Below are positions 27,336 to 35,098 of a stretch of DNA of 64,000 nucleotides, in pieces. Position 1 is the stretch's first letter, and each line of letters starts with the position of its first letter. Source of the stretch: Bacillota bacterium (lineage in GTDB: Bacteria > Bacillota > Desulfotomaculia > Desulfotomaculales > VENG01); NCBI GenBank assembly GCA_009711705.1, contig VENG01000005.1:62001-126000 (forward strand), given 5' to 3'. A program made the translations under genes and the position numbers. A model generated the notes under the pieces. The model was not told the DNA's origin, made no database searches, and was given only the letters and a program-made list of their open reading frames with translations.

Positions 27336-28712
27336 TTAATGTTCCGCCAGGAAAAGATAACGTGCAAGAACCAAAACAGCCAGTACCCACATCAACCAGT
27401 GTACTTCCCTCGTTCTCCCGCCGGTTAATTTTAACAGCGCATAAAAGACAATCCCCGCGGCGATACCGTTGGCTATGCTACCGGTAAAGGGCATCAGTAC
27501 TATGGTTAAAAAGGCCGGTAGCCCCTCGGAAAAATCCTCAAAATCAATTTCCCGTACCGCTTGAGCCATCAAAAGACCCACAATAATAAGCGCCGGCGCT
27601 GTGGCCGCCCCAGGTATCAGCCCGGCCAGAGGGGCTAATACTAGAGCCAACAGAAATAAGACCCCTGTTGTTACTGCGGTGAGACCGGTTCTACCACCCT
27701 CAGCAATGCCGGCTGTACTTTCAATATAAGCTGTAACAGTACTGGTCCCCATCAGGGCACCGAAGGAAACACCACATGCATCCACCAACATAGCCTTACC
27801 CAGACGGGGAGACTGCCCCTTTTCATCCAAAAGCCCGGCCTTTCCTGCCGTTCCCACCAAAGTACCAAAGGTATCGAAAAGTTCAACAAAGGTGAAAGTG
27901 AAGATTGCTGTCCAAAGGCCCAATTCCAATGCTCCCGCCAGGTCCAGTTGCCCCACGGCCAGCCCGGAAAGATCGGGCAAAGCAAAGGGGCGGAAGTTAG
28001 CCGGTATTTCTGTAACACCAAGGGGAATCCCAATCAAAGTAGTCAAAACAATGCCAAACAAAAGGGCTCCTTTTATCCTGCCGGCCATTAATAGTGACGA
28101 AATGACCAGTCCTACCAGTGCTAATAGTGTGATGGGACTGCCGAAGGAACCCAGAGTCATATTCCACTCGAAAAACTGCAAATTGGCAATTCCACCTGAT
28201 TCCTGCAGCGCCTCCAGGGTGGGTGGAATTACGGGACCGGCTTTGATCACCATAAACTCGGACATTTTTAAGCCCAGCATGGTTATAAAGAAACCAATAC
28301 CTACAATGATAGCTTTTTTTATGGAATTGGGTACCGCAATAACCAGCATCTGACGAATTTTGGTCACGGTAAGAATAATAAATATGACGCCGGAAATAAA
28401 AACAGCTCCCAGGGCCGTCTGCCAGGGAATGCCTACATGCTGGGCAGCTACCGTGGCAAAATAAGCATTAAGCCCCATGCCCGGGGCTAGGGCAATGGGG
28501 AAATTTACCAAAAGACCCATGGCGATGGTTATTAAGCCTGCAGCAACCGCCGTTGCAAAAAATACAGCATCCTTGCTCATGCCGGTAGCAGCAAGAATAT
28601 TAGGGTTTAGAAACAAAATGTAGGACATTGTCATAAAGGTGGTCAGCCCGGCAATTATTTCGGTGCGGGCATCAGTACGGTATTCTCTAAGTTTAAATAG
28701 TCTTTCCAGCAT
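27336..28712 (-). CDS. AzgA-type purine permease (NCS2 family)
   Basis: A 458-residue membrane protein with about 12-14 helices. N-terminal EIIAGLTTFMTMSYILFLNP, LAPGMGLNAYFA, and FTFVELFDTFGTLVG are the marks of the AzgA/PbuG/PbuO hypoxanthine-guanine-adenine permeases. Convergent with the PatB-like gene, 20 bp apart. I looked for a purine riboswitch in the 240 bp upstream and did not see one; a 10-bp hairpin at 28752-28790 lies in the leader. Confidence 0.92.
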   Translation of the reverse strand: MLERLFKLREYRTDARTEIIAGLTTFMTMSYILFLNPNILAATGMSKDAVFFATAVAAGLITIAMGLLVNFPIALAPGMGLNAYFATVAAQHVGIPWQTALGAVFISGVIFIILTVTKIRQMLVIAVPNSIKKAIIVGIGFFITMLGLKMSEFMVIKAGPVIPPTLEALQESGGIANLQFFEWNMTLGSFGSPITLLALVGLVISSLLMAGRIKGALLFGIVLTTLIGIPLGVTEIPANFRPFALPDLSGLAVGQLDLAGALELGLWTAIFTFTFVELFDTFGTLVGTAGKAGLLDEKGQSPRLGKAMLVDACGVSFGALMGTSTVTAYIESTAGIAEGGRTGLTAVTTGVLFLLALVLAPLAGLIPGAATAPALIIVGLLMAQAVREIDFEDFSEGLPAFLTIVLMPFTGSIANGIAAGIVFYALLKLTGGRTREVHWLMWVLAVLVLARYLFLAEH

Positions 28713-28751
28713 ATTTTACTCCTTAAATATCTCTTTTTTAAACATAAGAAA

Positions 28752-28790
28752 CTCAGACGGTAAACTTTTTTTCCTTTCTAACCGCCTGAG
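28752..28790 (-). promoter_or_regulatory. Hairpin in the purine permease leader
   Basis: On the minus strand CTCAGGCGGT pairs with ACCGTCTGAG (one wobble) around a 19-nt purine-rich loop. It ends 39 nt before the permease ATG. No strong T-run follows, so it is not a clear terminator, and it lacks the conserved purine-riboswitch core. Function unknown. Confidence 0.45.
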
Positions 28791-28864
28791 CCTGTTTCGT
28801 ACCTATTTTTTTATAAATACTGAATTATTATTCCATAAATCAGACCTCACAGAAAATTTTGTTT

Positions 28865-28959
28865 AAATTTTTTATCTGATTTCTAAGACTCCCACTTCTA
28901 TAAGTGGGAGTTTGCACTTTTTTTCTTCAGGTGGGATGGAATAGCTGAACGAGTTCACT
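28865..28959. repeat. IS200/IS605-like non-coding repeat, short copy
   Basis: A 95-bp sequence that recurs in inverted orientation, longer, at 59892-60056. It includes the hairpin with arms CTCCCACTT and AAGTGGGAG (28889-28910), TTTGCACTTTTTTT, CAGGTGGGAT and AGCTGAACGAGTTCACT. Hairpins of this kind are typical of the ends of IS200/IS605 elements and related guide RNAs, but no transposase or TnpB remains. The element ends inside the cupin gene's stop codon (28958-28960). Confidence 0.75.
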
Positions 28960-29275
28960 ACCTTAGCTTACCGTGAACAGCCAGCCATATACAGGGGGGG
29001 TATTGTGAAGTCCACTCCACGCGGTGACGCTCGTGAGCAGCTATAAATAACCAATCTCCAGATTCCATTTCCACAGCTCTCCCGTCCTCCCACGCCAGTT
29101 TGGCCTGCCCCTGGATAAGAACCACCCATTCGTCTCTTTCCTGGTCATACCAGTAACCCTCCGGCGAGGACTGCCCGCTGGAAACTATCCTTTCAATTAA
29201 TATCCCATTATCCGGAATCAAAGGTTCGAAAATTTCCTCATCCGGGAGTGGCTTGGGAAGATCAAAAAGGTTCAT
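28958..29275 (-). CDS. Cupin-domain protein
   Basis: A 105-residue single-domain cupin. Motif 1 region is YDQERDEWVVLIQGQAKLAWEDG and motif 2 GDWLFIAAHERHRVEWT, with His/Glu candidates for metal binding. Small stand-alone cupins of this form (often annotated phosphoribosylaminoimidazole- or mannose-isomerase-like) have no fixed function. ATG after GAGGAGGTACCTGTT. Its stop codon is part of the repeat boundary at 28959, so the 3' end may have been supplied by the insertion. Confidence 0.8.
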   Translation of the reverse strand: MNLFDLPKPLPDEEIFEPLIPDNGILIERIVSSGQSSPEGYWYDQERDEWVVLIQGQAKLAWEDGRAVEMESGDWLFIAAHERHRVEWTSQYPPCIWLAVHGKLR

Positions 29276-29427
29276 AACAGGTACCTCCTCTCAGACAAAA
29301 TTGACCTTATTTTACCATAAACACCCTTGATAAGAAATAAGCGCCTATAATCATCAGACTTTGACAATTTCTGCTTGACTGTCGTGTTAGAATAAAAAAT
29401 ATATAACTTAAAAAGGGGAGAGGAACA

Positions 29428-29781
29428 TTGGCAAACGTTTTAATTGTCACGTGTAACAAGATCAGAGACATAAACTGTGTATCTTGTCTCAAATGTTTTA
29501 AGGCAGCGGAACTTAAAGACGGAGAATTTGCCAAGTACGATGAAGTAAATATTGTAGGCATGTGTGGCTGCGGTGACTGTCCCGGCCTGGTAATGCCCAA
29601 ACTGACCCTGGTACTGGAACAAGCTGATTACTTGGAAAGGGATATCGATGCCATTCACTTTGGCACCTGTGTTCTTAAGGCCTGCAAAACAGCTGCGTGC
29701 CCCATTGACCTGGACAAAGTATCCGAACTGATTAAAACAAAGATGGGCATACCCGTAACAGTTGGAACCCATAATTATTAA
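29428..29781 (+). CDS. CGGC-domain cysteine-rich protein
   Basis: A 117-residue cysteine-rich protein. Cysteines are grouped as CNKIRDINCVSCLKC, GMCGCGDCPG, and FGTCVLKACKTAACP, matching the CGGC-domain family of putative metal-binding proteins from anaerobes. TTG start after AAGGGGAGAGG. Function unknown; a metal or redox role is suggested by cysteine spacing. Confidence 0.8.
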   Translation: MANVLIVTCNKIRDINCVSCLKCFKAAELKDGEFAKYDEVNIVGMCGCGDCPGLVMPKLTLVLEQADYLERDIDAIHFGTCVLKACKTAACPIDLDKVSELIKTKMGIPVTVGTHNY

Positions 29782-29808
29782 TCCCCAATACCTTGGTTAA
29801 ATGATTAA

Positions 29809-29849
29809 AGAGGACTGGCTATCCTAAAGGGTACCGGTCCTCTTTTTTT
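29809..29849 (+). terminator. Rho-independent terminator
   Basis: AGAGGACTGG pairs with CCGGTCCTCT (one wobble), followed by TTTTTTT. It ends the CGGC-protein transcript. Confidence 0.88.
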
Positions 29850-29972
29850 CGCATAAGTTGTAGATATATACCGCTTTTAACAAAGTTAGATGAAACTAAA
29901 CAGGTGAAGTAACATAAAATGCATTATAAGTAGGGTTCGAAACAGAAACTTGAGTCAAAAAAGGGGGTTACC

Positions 29973-30425
29973 ATGGTGCTGTCGCCAAGCCTGGAAGACT
30001 ACTTGGAAGAAATATACCGGTTTTCCATACATAATAATGTAGTAAGGGTCAGTGATATTGCTGACTGTTTAAACGTAACCTTACCTTCAGTAAATAACGC
30101 CATTAGAAAACTCCATCAAAAAAACTATTTAGTATATAAGAAATACAGGGATTTAGTACTAACCGAAAAAGGACGCAAAGTAGGTAAATTTTTAGTAGAC
30201 AGAAACAGTATTTTGCAAAAATTTTTACAAGTAATAGATTCCCAGTGTGATATAGGGGCTGAAGCAGAGGCTATGGAGCATTATCTCACCCTTCCCACCA
30301 TAAGAGCTATAGAAAATTTATTGCATTTCTTAGAACAGAACGAAGAATGCAGGGAAAAATTTTTGCAGCACTGTAAGCACCGCAAGCAAAAAGGCTTGGG
30401 ATTAAAAGACGGATACCAAGAATAA
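29973..30425 (+). CDS. DtxR/MntR-family metal-dependent regulator
   Basis: A 150-residue regulator. N-terminal winged helix (VRVSDIADCLNVTLPSVNNAIRKL) and a dimerisation/metal domain with the first ligands in SLEDYLEEIY and later ones in EAEAMEHYLTLPT, corresponding to the Glu/His ligands of MntR. No SH3-like third domain, so it is of MntR length. It lies before feoAB, separated by a terminator and a DtxR-type dyad, so iron-responsive repression of feo is likely. Confidence 0.9.
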   Translation: MVLSPSLEDYLEEIYRFSIHNNVVRVSDIADCLNVTLPSVNNAIRKLHQKNYLVYKKYRDLVLTEKGRKVGKFLVDRNSILQKFLQVIDSQCDIGAEAEAMEHYLTLPTIRAIENLLHFLEQNEECREKFLQHCKHRKQKGLGLKDGYQE

Positions 30426-30463
30426 ACAGGGATGTGGCAGCATATACCACATCCCTGTTTTTA
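30426..30463 (+). terminator. Rho-independent terminator
   Basis: ACAGGGATGTGG pairs with CCACATCCCTGT, loop CAGCATATA, followed by TTTTA. It starts right at the regulator's stop codon and separates it from feoA. Confidence 0.9.
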
Positions 30464-30527
30464 TTCTTGTCACTGCCAAATGTAACACAATTACAGTCCA
30501 CTACATATTATTCATAATGTATAGCGT

Positions 30528-30545
30528 TGTTAGACTGCGTTAACA
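30528..30545. promoter_or_regulatory. Candidate DtxR-type operator upstream of feoA
   Basis: TGTTA (30528-30532) and TAACA (30541-30545) form an inverted repeat with an 8-bp spacer, giving an 18-bp dyad 37 bp before feoA. Size and AT-rich arms resemble DtxR/IdeR operators. The regulator gene just upstream is the obvious candidate. No other evidence. Confidence 0.5.
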
Positions 30546-30581
30546 TTCTTAATCAAACCTAATAACAAGGGAGGATCTGAA

Positions 30582-30818
30582 ATGTACGGTTCAACGACAT
30601 TAAACAGTGCACCTGTGGGCTCATTTGTGCTGGTGAAAGAAGTAAATGCAGAAGGGTTGACACGCAGGCGGCTTTTAGACCTGGGTTTAGTCCCCGGTAC
30701 CCGGGTGGAGGTTATCCGCCGCAGTCCGGTAGGCGACCCTATTGCCTTTAATATACGTGGTGCTATAATCGCTTTGCGTCAAGAAGAATCAAGTAAAGTA
30801 ACGGTTATAGACAGCTAG
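30582..30818 (+). CDS. feoA: Ferrous iron transport protein FeoA
   Basis: A 78-residue SH3-like FeoA protein: GSFVLVKEVNAEGLTRRRLLDLGLVPGTRVEVIRR, then DPIAFNIRGAIIALRQEE, the standard family profile. ATG follows AAGGGAGG. It lies 41 bp before the FeoB G-domain gene and is thought to help FeoB function. Confidence 0.95.
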   Translation: MYGSTTLNSAPVGSFVLVKEVNAEGLTRRRLLDLGLVPGTRVEVIRRSPVGDPIAFNIRGAIIALRQEESSKVTVIDS

Positions 30819-30859
30819 AGGATATCTCCCTATCTCCGAGGGGCAAAGGAGGATAAAAA

Positions 30860-31636
30860 ATGGGTTTGACTTACCAGTCAACCGGTAAACTGGCCAACCG
30901 TGAAGCATTTGACGTACCGGTATCAGCAAATGAACCTGTTATTGCCCTGGCCGGTAATCCCAATACCGGCAAAAGTACCGTGTTTAATGCTTTAACCGGA
31001 TTGCGCCAGCATACCGGTAACTGGCCGGGAAAAACAGTACTACAGACAAAGGGTATTTTCATACATGAAGGCCAACAATACACCCTGGTTGATCTGCCGG
31101 GAACATACTCATTGTTGGCCAACTCCGTAGACGAACAAGTGGCCAGGGATTTTATCTGCTTCGCAAAACCGGATGCAACCATTGTGGTTGTTGATGCCAC
31201 CTGCCTGGAAAGGAACTTAAATCTTGCCTTGCAGGTTATGGAAATAACTGAGCAAGTGGTCCTCTGTGTCAATTTAATTGATGAGGCAAGACGTAGAAAA
31301 TTAAATATTGATACCGGTGCGTTAACCAGAGCATTAGGCATACCGGTGGTGGCAACGGCGGCCCGCAGTAAAGAAGGTCTACCGCAACTTTTGGAAAGCA
31401 CTGCCAAGGTTGTCTGGAAAAAAATAAAACCCAGACCCAACCTTGTACAATATATCCCCGAAGTAGAAGCAGCCGTATCGCTTTTGGAGCCAAAAGTAAA
31501 AGCACTACTGGGTAATGACATTAATCCACGCTGGATATCTCTTCGCCTGCTTGACGGTGATACCACATTAATCAAGGCTCTGGAAAAATTCTATGGCCAA
31601 CAAAAAATAGAAAGCGTCAGGGAGGTATTTGCATGA
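30860..31636 (+). CDS. feoB: FeoB, N-terminal GTPase half (split gene)
   Basis: A 258-residue cytosolic half of FeoB. It has G1 GNPNTGKSTVFNALTG, switch regions around HTGNWPGKTV, G3 DLPGTYSL and G4-like CVNLIDEA, followed by the helical guanine-dissociation-inhibitor domain. It ends TGA at 31636, overlapping by 4 bp the next gene, which holds the membrane part. In most bacteria both are one protein of about 700 residues; here the two add up to 723. ATG after AAAGGAGG. Confidence 0.92.
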   Translation: MGLTYQSTGKLANREAFDVPVSANEPVIALAGNPNTGKSTVFNALTGLRQHTGNWPGKTVLQTKGIFIHEGQQYTLVDLPGTYSLLANSVDEQVARDFICFAKPDATIVVVDATCLERNLNLALQVMEITEQVVLCVNLIDEARRRKLNIDTGALTRALGIPVVATAARSKEGLPQLLESTAKVVWKKIKPRPNLVQYIPEVEAAVSLLEPKVKALLGNDINPRWISLRLLDGDTTLIKALEKFYGQQKIESVREVFA

Positions 31637-33030
31637 CCCCCCCCGTCTCTCTGGGCGAACTCGCGGAAGAAGCCCAAAGACTTTCCGGACCACTACAAAA
31701 CAGTATCAGGGACAGCGTTGTAAACAGCATTTATGCCACAGCGGAAAGTATCGCCGCCGATGCGGTAACCACCGGGGACCCCGAGAGGACAGACTGGGAC
31801 CGTAAGATTGATAATATCTTAACGTCGCCGGTATGGGGCTTTCCCATTATGCTCGGACTTTTGGTGCTAGTGTTCTGGGTAACCATAACAGGAGCAAACA
31901 TACCGTCCGCTATGCTGGCCGAAGGGTTGTTCTGGATTGAAGCCAGGTTAACCGATTTCTTTATGGCAGTGAATGCTCCGGCCTGGTTACACGGATTTTT
32001 GGTGCTGGGTGTATACCGGAGCTTAGCGTGGGTAGTGTCGGTAATGCTACCGCCCATGGCTATTTTTTTTCCTATGTTTACGCTACTTGAAGACTCAGGA
32101 TATCTGCCCAGAGTTGCCTTTAACCTGGACCGTTTTTTTAAAAAAGCCGGGGCACACGGTAAACAGGCCCTCACCATGAGCATGGGATTCGGTTGTAATG
32201 CAGCAGGAATAATCGCCTGCCGGGTTATTGATTCTCCCAGGGAGCGGTTGATTGCCACCCTTACCAATGTCTTTGTTCCCTGCAACGGGAGGTTTCCAAC
32301 CTTAATTGCCCTGGCCATGATATTTGTGGGCGGGTCAGTGGCACTATCCCTGGCCAGTGCAGTAGCAACCTTAGCCGTAGCCGGCCTGGTGGTACTTGGC
32401 ATTGCCATCACCCTTTTTGTTTCCTGGCTGCTGTCAAAGACCCTTTTAAGAGGTACACCGTCGTCCTTCACCCTGGAACTACCACCTTACAGAAGGCCGC
32501 AGATCGCCCAGGTAATATTGCGCTCCATACTGGACCGAACCATATTTGTTCTAACCCGGGCCATGATCATTGCGGCACCCGCAGGCGGCATCATTTGGAT
32601 ACTGGCCAATACTCACATCGGTGGTACCAGTATTTTAGCGGCTTTGGCTGGCTGGCTGGACCCCTTTGCCCATCACATGGGCCTGGACGGTTTTATACTA
32701 ACCGCCTTTATCCTGGGCCTCCCGGCCAATGAAATTGTTTTGCCCATCTTGATCATGAGCTATGTTTCCGGGGGTGCAATGATGGAACTGGATAGTTTAA
32801 CAGCTCTCCGGCAGCTTTTAGTTGAACAGCACGGTTGGACCTGGCTCACTGCGCTCTGCACTATGATTTTCGTCCTTTGCCACTGGCCCTGCGGCACCAC
32901 TCTTTTTACCATACAGAAGGAGCAGCACAAGTGGCGCTGGACATTACTGGCAGTGGCAATTCCTACAGCGATGGGAATTATTTTGTGCATCACCGTTAAC
33001 TATTTGGCAAGGGGATTAGGATTGGTCTAG
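31633..33030 (+). CDS. feoB: FeoB, C-terminal membrane permease half (split gene)
   Basis: A 465-residue membrane half of FeoB. It opens with about 70 soluble residues, then hydrophobic helices and the duplicated Gate motifs, including GFGCNAAGIIACRVIDSPRE and LGLPANEIVLPILIMSY. FeoB-type cysteines are in FGCN and CHWPCGTT. Its ATG forms ATGA with the upstream stop, and the GGGAGG ribosome site lies within the G-domain gene. Codons 2-4 run through eight consecutive C. This is a tidy split, not a degraded gene. Confidence 0.92.
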   Translation: MTPPVSLGELAEEAQRLSGPLQNSIRDSVVNSIYATAESIAADAVTTGDPERTDWDRKIDNILTSPVWGFPIMLGLLVLVFWVTITGANIPSAMLAEGLFWIEARLTDFFMAVNAPAWLHGFLVLGVYRSLAWVVSVMLPPMAIFFPMFTLLEDSGYLPRVAFNLDRFFKKAGAHGKQALTMSMGFGCNAAGIIACRVIDSPRERLIATLTNVFVPCNGRFPTLIALAMIFVGGSVALSLASAVATLAVAGLVVLGIAITLFVSWLLSKTLLRGTPSSFTLELPPYRRPQIAQVILRSILDRTIFVLTRAMIIAAPAGGIIWILANTHIGGTSILAALAGWLDPFAHHMGLDGFILTAFILGLPANEIVLPILIMSYVSGGAMMELDSLTALRQLLVEQHGWTWLTALCTMIFVLCHWPCGTTLFTIQKEQHKWRWTLLAVAIPTAMGIILCITVNYLARGLGLV

Positions 33031-33121
33031 TGAACTTCCTTCAAACTGAAGATGAACAAAGAGGAAAGGGACACCACCTTTTTTAAATTAAAACTCACAT
33101 GAAACTTATACGCAAACTAGT

Positions 33122-33171
33122 ACAAGAAAAGCGCGCTAAATCAGTTCCCTTAGCGCGCTTTTCAGTACTTT
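33122..33171. repeat. GCGCGC-stem intergenic repeat, copy 1
   Basis: AAGCGCGCTAA pairs with TTAGCGCGCTT around ATCAGTTCCC, followed by TTCAGTACTTTT. Copies at 34895-34993 and 37362-37459 share it and extend about 50 bp further. Each copy follows a gene (here feoB) and the stem plus T-rich end could work as a terminator. The rest of the 33031-33586 gap shows no convincing gene apart from the doubtful small frame listed next. Confidence 0.85.
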
Positions 33172-33355
33172 TATTTTCGGAAGAAAGAAAGACTCCATAG
33201 TGCCAACACTAAAAAAGAAAGGGCAATTTTTGACGGGATCAACGCGATTCTCGGGAATAAGAATACAGGATTTACAGGATAAGGGATTTAAAGATAGCGT
33301 TTAAATAGCCAATTGTTATAAGGTTAAGCTTAAAAGATTTAACTAAGAGTTAATG

Positions 33356-33538
33356 TCAATTATTAAAAATATAACAAAACCGCCAAGACAAATTAATGTT
33401 AATAAATATTGTATGCAAAAAATAATGAAGGATAGAAGCCATTACCGCACCGGCCACGCTATATGATTCATCTGTAATGCCGCTCCCTAGTCCGGCATCG
33501 TTTTCAATGATTAAAAAATACGATGGAACTTTATTCAT
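33356..33538 (-). CDS. Doubtful small hypothetical protein
   Basis: A 60-codon frame from ATG 33538 with AAAGGTG eight bases upstream. It encodes a short polar start (NKVPSYFLIIENDAG) and a hydrophobic middle, with no recognised family. It diverges from the rsgA leader. Support is only a ribosome site; it may not be a gene. Confidence 0.25.
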   Translation of the reverse strand: MNKVPSYFLIIENDAGLGSGITDESYSVAGAVMASILHYFLHTIFININLSWRFCYIFNN

Positions 33539-33586
33539 CTTATTTTTCACCTTTTAAGCAGGTATAGAAAAAACGCTATTACTGCA

Positions 33587-33614
33587 TTGACTTGGTAGTA
33601 CCTGTAAGTATAAA
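33587..33614 (+). promoter_or_regulatory. Promoter of the rsgA leader
   Basis: TTGACT (33587-33592) and TATAAA (33609-33614) are separated by 16 bp, a good housekeeping promoter. Transcription would begin near 33621, about 26 nt before the leader peptide ATG and about 155 nt before rsgA. Confidence 0.65.
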
Positions 33615-33646
33615 ATTATCCTGATTATTGAAAAGGAGTGTGACCT

Positions 33647-33712
33647 ATGCTTGTAAAAAAGCTTGCAAATCGTCTTAGTACCGGGGATAAAGGATTCCCC
33701 TCAACAAATTAA
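33647..33712 (+). CDS. Candidate leader peptide of rsgA
   Basis: A 21-residue frame from ATG 33647 to TAA 33712, with a strong AAGGAGTG ribosome site seven bases before. The peptide is basic at the start (MLVKKLANRLS) and ends TGDKGFPSTN. Its 3' half contains the first two segments of the competing hairpins that can mask the rsgA ribosome site. Length and placement resemble erm leader peptides. No homology evidence. Confidence 0.55.
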   Translation: MLVKKLANRLSTGDKGFPSTN

Positions 33713-33773
33713 GCAATTGATTTTAGAGGGGTTCCTTCCTGCGTCCCCGCAGAAATCAAGAAGGAGGAATCCC
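33683..33773 (+). promoter_or_regulatory. Candidate translational attenuator before rsgA
   Basis: Four segments can pair in two exclusive ways. Segment 1 GGGGA (33683-33687) pairs with segment 2 TCCCC (33696-33700) inside the leader peptide gene. Segment 3 (33728-33738, GGGGTTCCTTC) pairs with segment 4 (33763-33773, GGAGGAATCCC) over 11 contiguous pairs, which covers the AAGGAGG ribosome site of rsgA; a CTGCG/CGCAG hairpin caps it. Instead, segment 2 CCCCTC (33697-33702) can pair with GAGGGG (33726-33731) and free the ribosome site. This is the logic of ermC-type attenuators. Read by eye. Confidence 0.6.
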
Positions 33774-33774
33774 G

Positions 33775-34827
33775 TTGGATTTAGATATTTTAGGTTGGAA
33801 TGACTTTTTCGTGCGCGGCTATAATCAATATAAGGATTCAGGGTATCACCCGGGCCGGGTAGCTTCACAACATAAGAATATATATCGATTATTGTCTGAG
33901 TACGGGGAATTAACTGCAAAGGTTTCCGGGAAAATGAATTACGAAGCTGTCAGCATTTCTGATTTTCCTGCCGTCGGAGATTGGGTTGTATTTTCACACG
34001 CAAACGAAAGCGAAGCTGTAATACATGCCACCTTACCCCGGCGAACGAAGTTTTCCCGCCAGGTAGCAGGTAACATGACAGAGGAACAAATTATATCAGC
34101 CAATATAGATACGGTATTTGTGGTGACAGCATTAAACAAAGATTTTAACCTTAACAGAATGGAAAGATACTTAACCCTGGTCTGGGAAAGCGGTGCTAAC
34201 CCTGTAGTTATTCTCAACAAGGCTGATTTATGTACTGATATTGAGGAAAAATTAAGTGAAGTAGAAAGTATTACGTTGGGAACACCCGTCTTTGCCATCA
34301 GTGCTTTGAATAAAAATGGGTTAGATAAATTGAATGATTATTTTACTCCTGGAAACACCATTGCATTGATAGGTTCATCAGGAGTAGGTAAGTCCACAAT
34401 TGTCAATAGCATTATCGGGAAAGAGTTATTAAGGGTTAATGATGTTCGAGACGATGATAAAGGTAGACACACAACATCACACAGGGAGCTGTTTGTGTTA
34501 CCACAGGGTGGCATGATCATTGACACACCGGGCATGCGAGAACTTCAATTGTGGGGTTCACGTGATAGTTACAAAGAAACCTATAAGGATATTGAATACT
34601 ATGCAAAACAATGTCATTTTAAGGATTGCCACCACGACAGCGAACCCAAATGCGCGGTGAAAAAGGCCATAACCAATGGAAAGTTGGATCCTAGAAGATT
34701 AGAAAGCTATAACAAAATACAAAAAGAATTGGCTTATCTTTCAGGCCGCCAGGAATATTTAGCGCAAAAAGAGCAACTGTTCAAGCAGTATAGAACCACC
34801 CTTAGAAAGCATAACAAAAAGCGGTAG
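33775..34827 (+). CDS. rsgA: Ribosome small subunit-dependent GTPase RsgA
   Basis: A 350-residue circularly permuted GTPase. N-terminal OB fold (residues about 20-95), then the permuted G motifs: G4 LNKADL, G5 SALNKNG, G1 GSSGVGKST, G2/switch KGRHTTSHRELF, G3 DTPGMRELQLWG. A C-terminal zinc site follows: CHFKDCHHDSEPKCAV. RsgA acts in late 30S maturation. TTG start, with AAGGAGG seven bases ahead that lies inside the candidate attenuator stem. Length is somewhat above the usual 290-300 residues, and the leader control suggests a specialised, inducible paralogue. Confidence 0.93.
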   Translation: MDLDILGWNDFFVRGYNQYKDSGYHPGRVASQHKNIYRLLSEYGELTAKVSGKMNYEAVSISDFPAVGDWVVFSHANESEAVIHATLPRRTKFSRQVAGNMTEEQIISANIDTVFVVTALNKDFNLNRMERYLTLVWESGANPVVILNKADLCTDIEEKLSEVESITLGTPVFAISALNKNGLDKLNDYFTPGNTIALIGSSGVGKSTIVNSIIGKELLRVNDVRDDDKGRHTTSHRELFVLPQGGMIIDTPGMRELQLWGSRDSYKETYKDIEYYAKQCHFKDCHHDSEPKCAVKKAITNGKLDPRRLESYNKIQKELAYLSGRQEYLAQKEQLFKQYRTTLRKHNKKR

Positions 34828-34830
34828 GAT

Positions 34831-34867
34831 AAGAAGTGCAGTCTATTGACTGCACTTCTTTCTTTTT
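34831..34867 (+). terminator. Rho-independent terminator
   Basis: AAGAAGTGCAGTC pairs perfectly with GACTGCACTTCTT, loop TATT, followed by TCTTTTT. It ends rsgA three bases after its stop codon. Confidence 0.92.
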
Positions 34868-34894
34868 CAAAGAATAATCCGCGCCGGTAGTAAT

Positions 34895-34993
34895 CAAGAA
34901 AAGCGCGCTAAATCAGTTCCCTTAGCGCGCGCTTTTCAGTACTTTTTTCCTTTGTCCTTGCCATTTATATGGCAAGGTATACTTTCCTAACGT
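34895..34993. repeat. GCGCGC-stem intergenic repeat, copy 2
   Basis: Nearly identical over 98 bp to the copy at 37362-37459: the stem AGCGCGCTAA/TTAGCGCGC, then CAGTACTTTTTTCC, and a second small hairpin CTTGCCATTTATATGGCAAG. It lies after the rsgA terminator. Copy 1 at 33122 has only the first half. Confidence 0.9.
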
Positions 34994-35098
34994 AGAACAA
35001 AAAGTGCCGGCAAGCAATAACCGTCCATACTTGCTGGATCATAAAATTTTATTTTCTTGTAACAATAAAGAGAACTGGCTAAAGGAGTGGATTAAAAA

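Noticed and set aside
28713..28957. Purine riboswitch before the purine permease
   Set aside because: The conserved three-way-junction core was not found; only a simple hairpin and the IS200/IS605-like repeat are present.
31621..31660. FeoB frameshift by the run of eight C
   Set aside because: The C-run lies after the stop of the first gene and inside the second, so slippage there could not fuse the two frames. The split is by overlapping ATGA.
33225..33300. ACAGGATTTACAGGAT phrase as a mobile element end
   Set aside because: A short direct repeat of ACAGGAT without partner ends, genes or second copy; not enough.
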